Origin: Tubiluchus corallicola
Taxonomy: Eukaryota; Priapulida; Priapulimorpha; Priapulimorphida; Tubiluchidae
NCBI GenBank assembly: GCA_030141605.1
Contig: JAQGDQ010001281.1
Location: forward strand, 1-45,000
Reading direction: 5' to 3'
Length of the DNA: 45,000 nt
Position numbers and translations under genes: made by a program. Positions within the stretch are counted from its first letter, which is position 1, and the number at the start of each line of letters is the position of its first letter. This document shows positions 22,401-28,400 of the stretch, one piece after another. The notes under the pieces were generated by a model. The model did not search any database. It was not told where the DNA came from and worked only from the letters and a program-made list of their open reading frames with translations.

Positions 22401-25400
22401 AAAACCTGATGCGCCTACGAAAAGTCATGATGCACCTACCAAAAGTCATGATGCGCCTACGAAAAGTCATGATGCGCCTACGAAAAACCTGATGCGCCTA
22501 CGAAAAGTCATGATGCGCCTACGAAAAGTCCTGATGCGCCTACCAAAAGTCATGATGCGCCTACGAAAAGTCATGATGCGCCTACGAAAAGTCATGATGT
22601 GCATTTAATAATTTTTTCAGTACATCTTTCTAAACGTGTCCGTGTACGAAGGAGTATTTTCATGCGGTGAATTGTATAAAGGAGTTTGGATGGTCAGCTT
22701 GAGACAGGTATGTACAATCTTCATTTGAAGATTACTGATTACAATAATTTTTGTGCATAGTACATGACATTGGTACTTACTGTCATAAACTAATTACTTG
22801 ATTAATATTAATGGGCAAATTAATTAATACTAGAAGTTGTTCAACAAGTAATCTGAGTAACTGGCTGTGTGATCATCAGATTTTTGTAGGTAATTATCGC
22901 TAAAAATACGTCAAAAGAAACCGGGGCCCGGTTCCGCAAAGCTGTTACGAACTTACGATGTCGTTTTTAATAATTAAATGAATGTAACGATGCCGTCGTT
23001 AGCTTAGTGACAGCTTAATGAAACTGGGCCCAGATATTAAATTTATTATTAATAATTTAAATTTATTTCATACATTTAAAAGTATGTAGCATTATATAAA
23101 AATGCTACGCAACGTAAAAATAACAATGTGTGTGTAGCATTTAATTGTGGCTTGCATAGCAAAATCGTCCACAAGTCGGCAATTAAGCTTGTCTAATTAT
23201 TCTCACATCCCAAATCTCCATTTCACGAGGATTATTTTGATACCAAGTTCATCACTCTATGTTATTTCTAAACTGAGATAATCCACATTGAAGTTGAGGT
23301 GCAGGCTGCACACTAAAAAACATAATCTTGAGAAAATCGCTGTTAAAGTCAGCCATTGTTTTTTGTCGCATTTCTACAAAACACTTTGCAACTGCACAAA
23401 TGTTGGTTGCTACGGGCTTTGCAAGAACACATTGAAGTTCCATTTAAATCCAGTAGATGGCTCTTCCTGAGGAAATCTGGGCTTGGCAACAGAAAAAAAC
23501 CGAAGTAAAATGACAGCTTCTACGAGCTACTATCGCAATTCGAAAATGCAATTTTTTTACAATTGGATTTTTAGTATTTTTGAACAGTTTCTTGATTCTT
23601 TGATGCTAGAATATAAAAGGCCAATATATTTAGCATTTTTTTTCGTAAAAAAAAACAAAAAAATCGACATTTAACCAAATTTTTGCTGCTTTGTACTTTG
23701 AAGCATCGTAACGCAGTTTCAACTATGCTGACATATGGATGGTTTTGGTTTGCAAGCACACACATATGTATAACTTTAATAACATTTAAACACACTTTGA
23801 AGCTGTTTAGAATTTTCTAGAATGCATACTGCCGATATTGTCATGCGTGCTCCAGTCTAGGCTCCAGTCATAGGAAACCGATAAATTAATCTTGTAGAAT
23901 CCGTAGCAGAATAAACGCACGTTTAAACTCACGAACCACTTTTCAAATTTGCACATTTATGCTTTTTCTGTATTTCAGAAGTCGGTGAGAAACCCGTTTG
24001 TATATGAGCGTACAATTCATATACGAGACGCTGACATGATGTCAAGAAAGTTTGATTTAAGAAGTAAGTGGGTGAATACTTTTGCACCTCGCTTAACAAC
24101 GTTAGTGCATTGTATATAAACACGTCGTTAAAGGAAAACTGGACGATTGTTTAGACTCAATCTCATTTTAATTTACTGTCCAAAATATAAAATATTCTTG
24201 CCTATAAAAGTTAGTAATTGTTTCTTATATTTTAATTGCTTACGTCAGAAACAGTTTGTGCAATGGCAGGCATCTTCCCTTGCTCGTCAAGCACATTTGC
24301 GTAAGTGTTACTGTTTAAATGTGTGATGTCACGAAAATTGGCTCTATGTCATATGGCGTCAGAAACTAACACAGCAGTTCATGATCATGCTTATCACGGT
24401 ACCACCTTCTATTTGTCGGCCACCTGCATGTGACAAAAAAGCTCCGTTGCCAATCTTAGTAGATTCACTGAGCCGCGCGTAGCTTTGAAAGTTTAAAGAA
24501 ATTTGAGTATCCGAGGTAATTATTATTTAATCTAAGCTTTGATCTAAAAAGAGCTATTGTAGTTTTCAATATTTTAGAGCATTGTTTATTCTGAACTCGT
24601 GTTTACACAATCATCCGGTTTTCTTTTAAGGGAAACAGTTATATGAAAAAATGCCTTTCATATAAACCTTGTAAAAGCATTCAGTTGTGACTCCCACGCG
24701 AAGATCAATAATGCCTGGTACCAGTGGTGGCTAGTAATTAAAATTACTGGGGGTGCTGCTTCAGAAGATTCTTAGCCATTGTTTTAATACTGTGTATAAC
24801 GAAACAAATATGTTTAATTTTAATGTTGTAAATTTGTAATTATTAATTTAAATAAACAAGCATAGTTTATACATAAACTTGATAAAATCCTAAACCAAAA
24901 TGTTTTGTGCTTACGGAGAGCCTAAACTGCCGCAATTCAAGAATATGCCAGTACACGGTTTTGTGCACCGCTACTGTGTGTGAGCAACTGACAGTACACA
25001 CTGCGTGAGAGACAGTACTTTCTCTGCCTAACAGCAGATGCTAGCAGTGCAGCGTACTGCGTGTCATCTCAGACAAATGCGCACAACAGCCAAACACACC
25101 ACTGTGCTGGGCTGTGAAGCAAACAGTACTACCCTCACGTGCTCTGCACCGTACAAATATGAAGAAAGAACTAACGAAAAAAGACTTATTATATTGAGCA
25201 TTATCAATAATATCGAGTTAAAATAGGGGGTGCTGCAGTTCCACGGTACCTATACACGAGCCTCCATTGCCTGGCTATGCACAAGTGATCACTGAGTTGC
25301 CCTGCAAGGCAAAAATTAATAATACTTGGCTCATTATTACTAATAAAATGAGTGCAGCAAACAAACTTTCAGAGCTTACGCATAAAAACGAAACAAGCGT

Positions 25401-28400
25401 CGTTAGTGACTAAAACGTTTCAAAAATGTAGCGCAGTTAAACCGAAATGTCATTTGAAGGACAAGAAAAGCGGCGCCTGAAGTAGGTTTCCGAAAAATCT
25501 TCTTAAATATTATATTACTTTACAGCAATTTTATGAATATATCGTATTCGCATTGAAAAGAATTTTCGTTTGTTTTCATTTTAAATCTTCGGCAATGCTG
25601 TTCCGACGGCGCCATTACATGACGTTACTACGCCACATAAATCAAGGGAAGAAAAGTCAATGTTAAATTATGCCCCGAAAACTTTGCATGCAAATTTATA
25701 TTACTTAGCATTTTGTTTACCTGCTGAAAAGAATGGAAATAATAATTTAAAATCATTGGTGAAATGCTGCTGGCTCGTCTTCCATGGTGCACCACTCACT
25801 AACCAAAAAACCAAAAATTTTACTCAGTTAGTGACGTGTGCGCTATGAACGCTCTCATTATTTTTCCGAACTTTACTCAATGTTATCTAAACTTGTTTCA
25901 AACGACCAACATGGCTGTGCCTAATGGTCATTGCAGGTGTTTAAATTTCGAAGTTTTATACAGCGTTACTGCCGGCGCAAACCCTGCATACAAAAAGGCA
26001 GTAGGTAAGTGTTATAAAATTTCGAGACGAATTTTTTAAGCTTTATGTAAGTGGAGGGTTTTCTTGTGCTTTTAAACGAGGCATCATTAAACTAGAACTT
26101 ACTGTACCTCAGAAAAGAAGTTATTGATTTATTAGTTGCAATAAATTTTTGTCACTCTTTTCAAATATAATCAAACCTCATTATAACGCCTCCCCTTTAT
26201 AATGCCAACCTCACTTAATGCCTACAGGACCGCATCATTCAAAATAGGTCTTATAAGACTAATGACTTTTCCGATACTGCATGAGCACAGACATGACTAA
26301 ATGATTACAAATTATGTACTGTTCTATTCGGGAGAATCTCGGCTATCCAATCATGATGTTCCTTTGAACATTTATACGTGATTTAATCAGATAAAATTAA
26401 GACACGCCCTTTTCAGACACTCCAACTTAGTCAGGTGAGTAGCTTAGTCTGCTGTACACTTGCATGATCGTACACACTAATTTATTAATTGCGTGCTTGG
26501 TAGAGCTCAAACTGTGCAGTGTTGTGCTGCTATTCCAGGAAAAACCAACTCATCAGCCAAGGAGAAATTAAGGTGGTTTCATCTTTCACAGGAATTTCTC
26601 CTTCAAAACAAAGTAGACTTGGGGCTAAAGTGTGTCAGAGTGTTGTGTTTGGATAATTGAAATTTTCTGCATTAGCCGATTTCACACAAGTGATACTGTA
26701 CATTGTTACAGAGCAAACACTGCAGTTACTAAAAGCTTTTCAATTTATTCGTGAAAAATCGATTTTTAATTTATCTAACGTAAGCAGATGCATTTCAAAT
26801 ATAATTTTACGTGAAAATCGTTGTATGGGGAATAGAAACCCACTAAAATATCGAATATAATGTAATTGTTGCTTAGTAAGAGCAGTTTTTCATGAATTTA
26901 TGCAAAATGTAGCAAACTCATGCATTCCTGAAGGAGTCAAAGCTAAAATATTTGGCAAAACATAGTATCTATATTTGCAATAAACATGTTTTTCTTAACG
27001 CCAACTTTTTCCGAGTCCAAAAATAGTCAGAATAAAGAGGTTTGATTTTGTCGAAGTGTGCGATGTGATGCAAAGTTCATCATTCTATATTCTGCACCTA
27101 TAATGATAATTTGTTTATGAAAACCAATGTGAAAATTGGTTCTTGAAATGTGATAACCAAAGCAGTTATGCTAAGTGTGAGCACGTCTTTAGGTTGTACT
27201 GAAGTATATCGCTAAGCAACGGCCGACCAGCTATGTGGCACCTGGCATTTGTTAGTGTACGTAGTTTGTGCTAGAGAGAAAAGAATTATGTAATAAATGT
27301 GAAAAAGGAAAAGTAAGGTAGGTCAGTAAGAACAGGATAGCGCTAAAAAACAGTTTAGAGAAAGGTCATGGGAGTAGGTTTACATATTATAGTTTTAGTT
27401 TTTTGAGAGGTGATTATATTCTCATTTTTGTAGGAGTGTAATTAGTAATCATAAATTAGTTTGTGTTAATGGAGAGAAATTTTGTATGCGTATAGTTATA
27501 ATATTTTTCAAGGAATATGTTATGAAGGGAGTAAAGAAAAACAAAAAGACAAATACAATTACAGGTTTTTTGAGTCATCAGGAGGAACTTGAGAGTCGAG
27601 TTTCGGCTGCTATTCCTGCAAAGTTCATCATTCTATATTTTGCACCTATAATGATAATTTCGTTTAAGTCACAGTTCAGGGATAAGACCTTAAGTAACTA
27701 AACACTTATTTCCAAGGTGGTCCCAATTATTATTACTTGCATGTTACTTTGATAAGCCCCGCGTGCTTGGTCGAAGAACGAGTGTTACCATTTTTTAAGT
27801 CTTTGGTATGACTCATTCGGGAGTTGAACTCGCACCTCCCGGGCGGGAAGCGAGCATGCTACCATTGAGCTACAGCTACTTCTGCTTTCTATACACGTGC
27901 TGTACTTCTTTCAGGTATCCTAGGATCATTTCACGTCGACGACGTCCTTTTTGTGGGTAGAGAGGATCCGCACCGCAACCTGAACGAGTTGGAAAATTCC
28001 GAACACCTCGGCGTCGTTAATCCCCTGAAGAACAAAAATGTCGCGACGACAAAACCGGTTAGCAAAATTGCCAGTCGTGGTGAAAGAGACGATGATGATT
28101 CATGGCAACTGGGCAGCAATGGAGGCAGGCGTGCATCGAAAGAGGGAACAGAACGTTTGAAAACAACAAAACACGTCAACGACAATATCTGGGACGGTGG
28201 TTTCCTGGACGGTAAAGTTCATTTGTCGGAGTATGACTGCGGGAGTATCCTGGAACAGGAAAGTTGGTACGTGAAACTACTAGCGAATTATCAGTATATA
28301 TCACAAATTTGCTGTGTATATTTTGTGATACGTAATTTGCACGGCGGTTTGAAGAAACCAAAAATTAAGTTTTTATTCTAAAATACCTACATAAACAGTG

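Noticed and set aside
20846-22409. Two antiparallel ORFs of >510 codons
   Set aside because: Produced by the 21-bp satellite, whose length is a multiple of three; wholly intronic.
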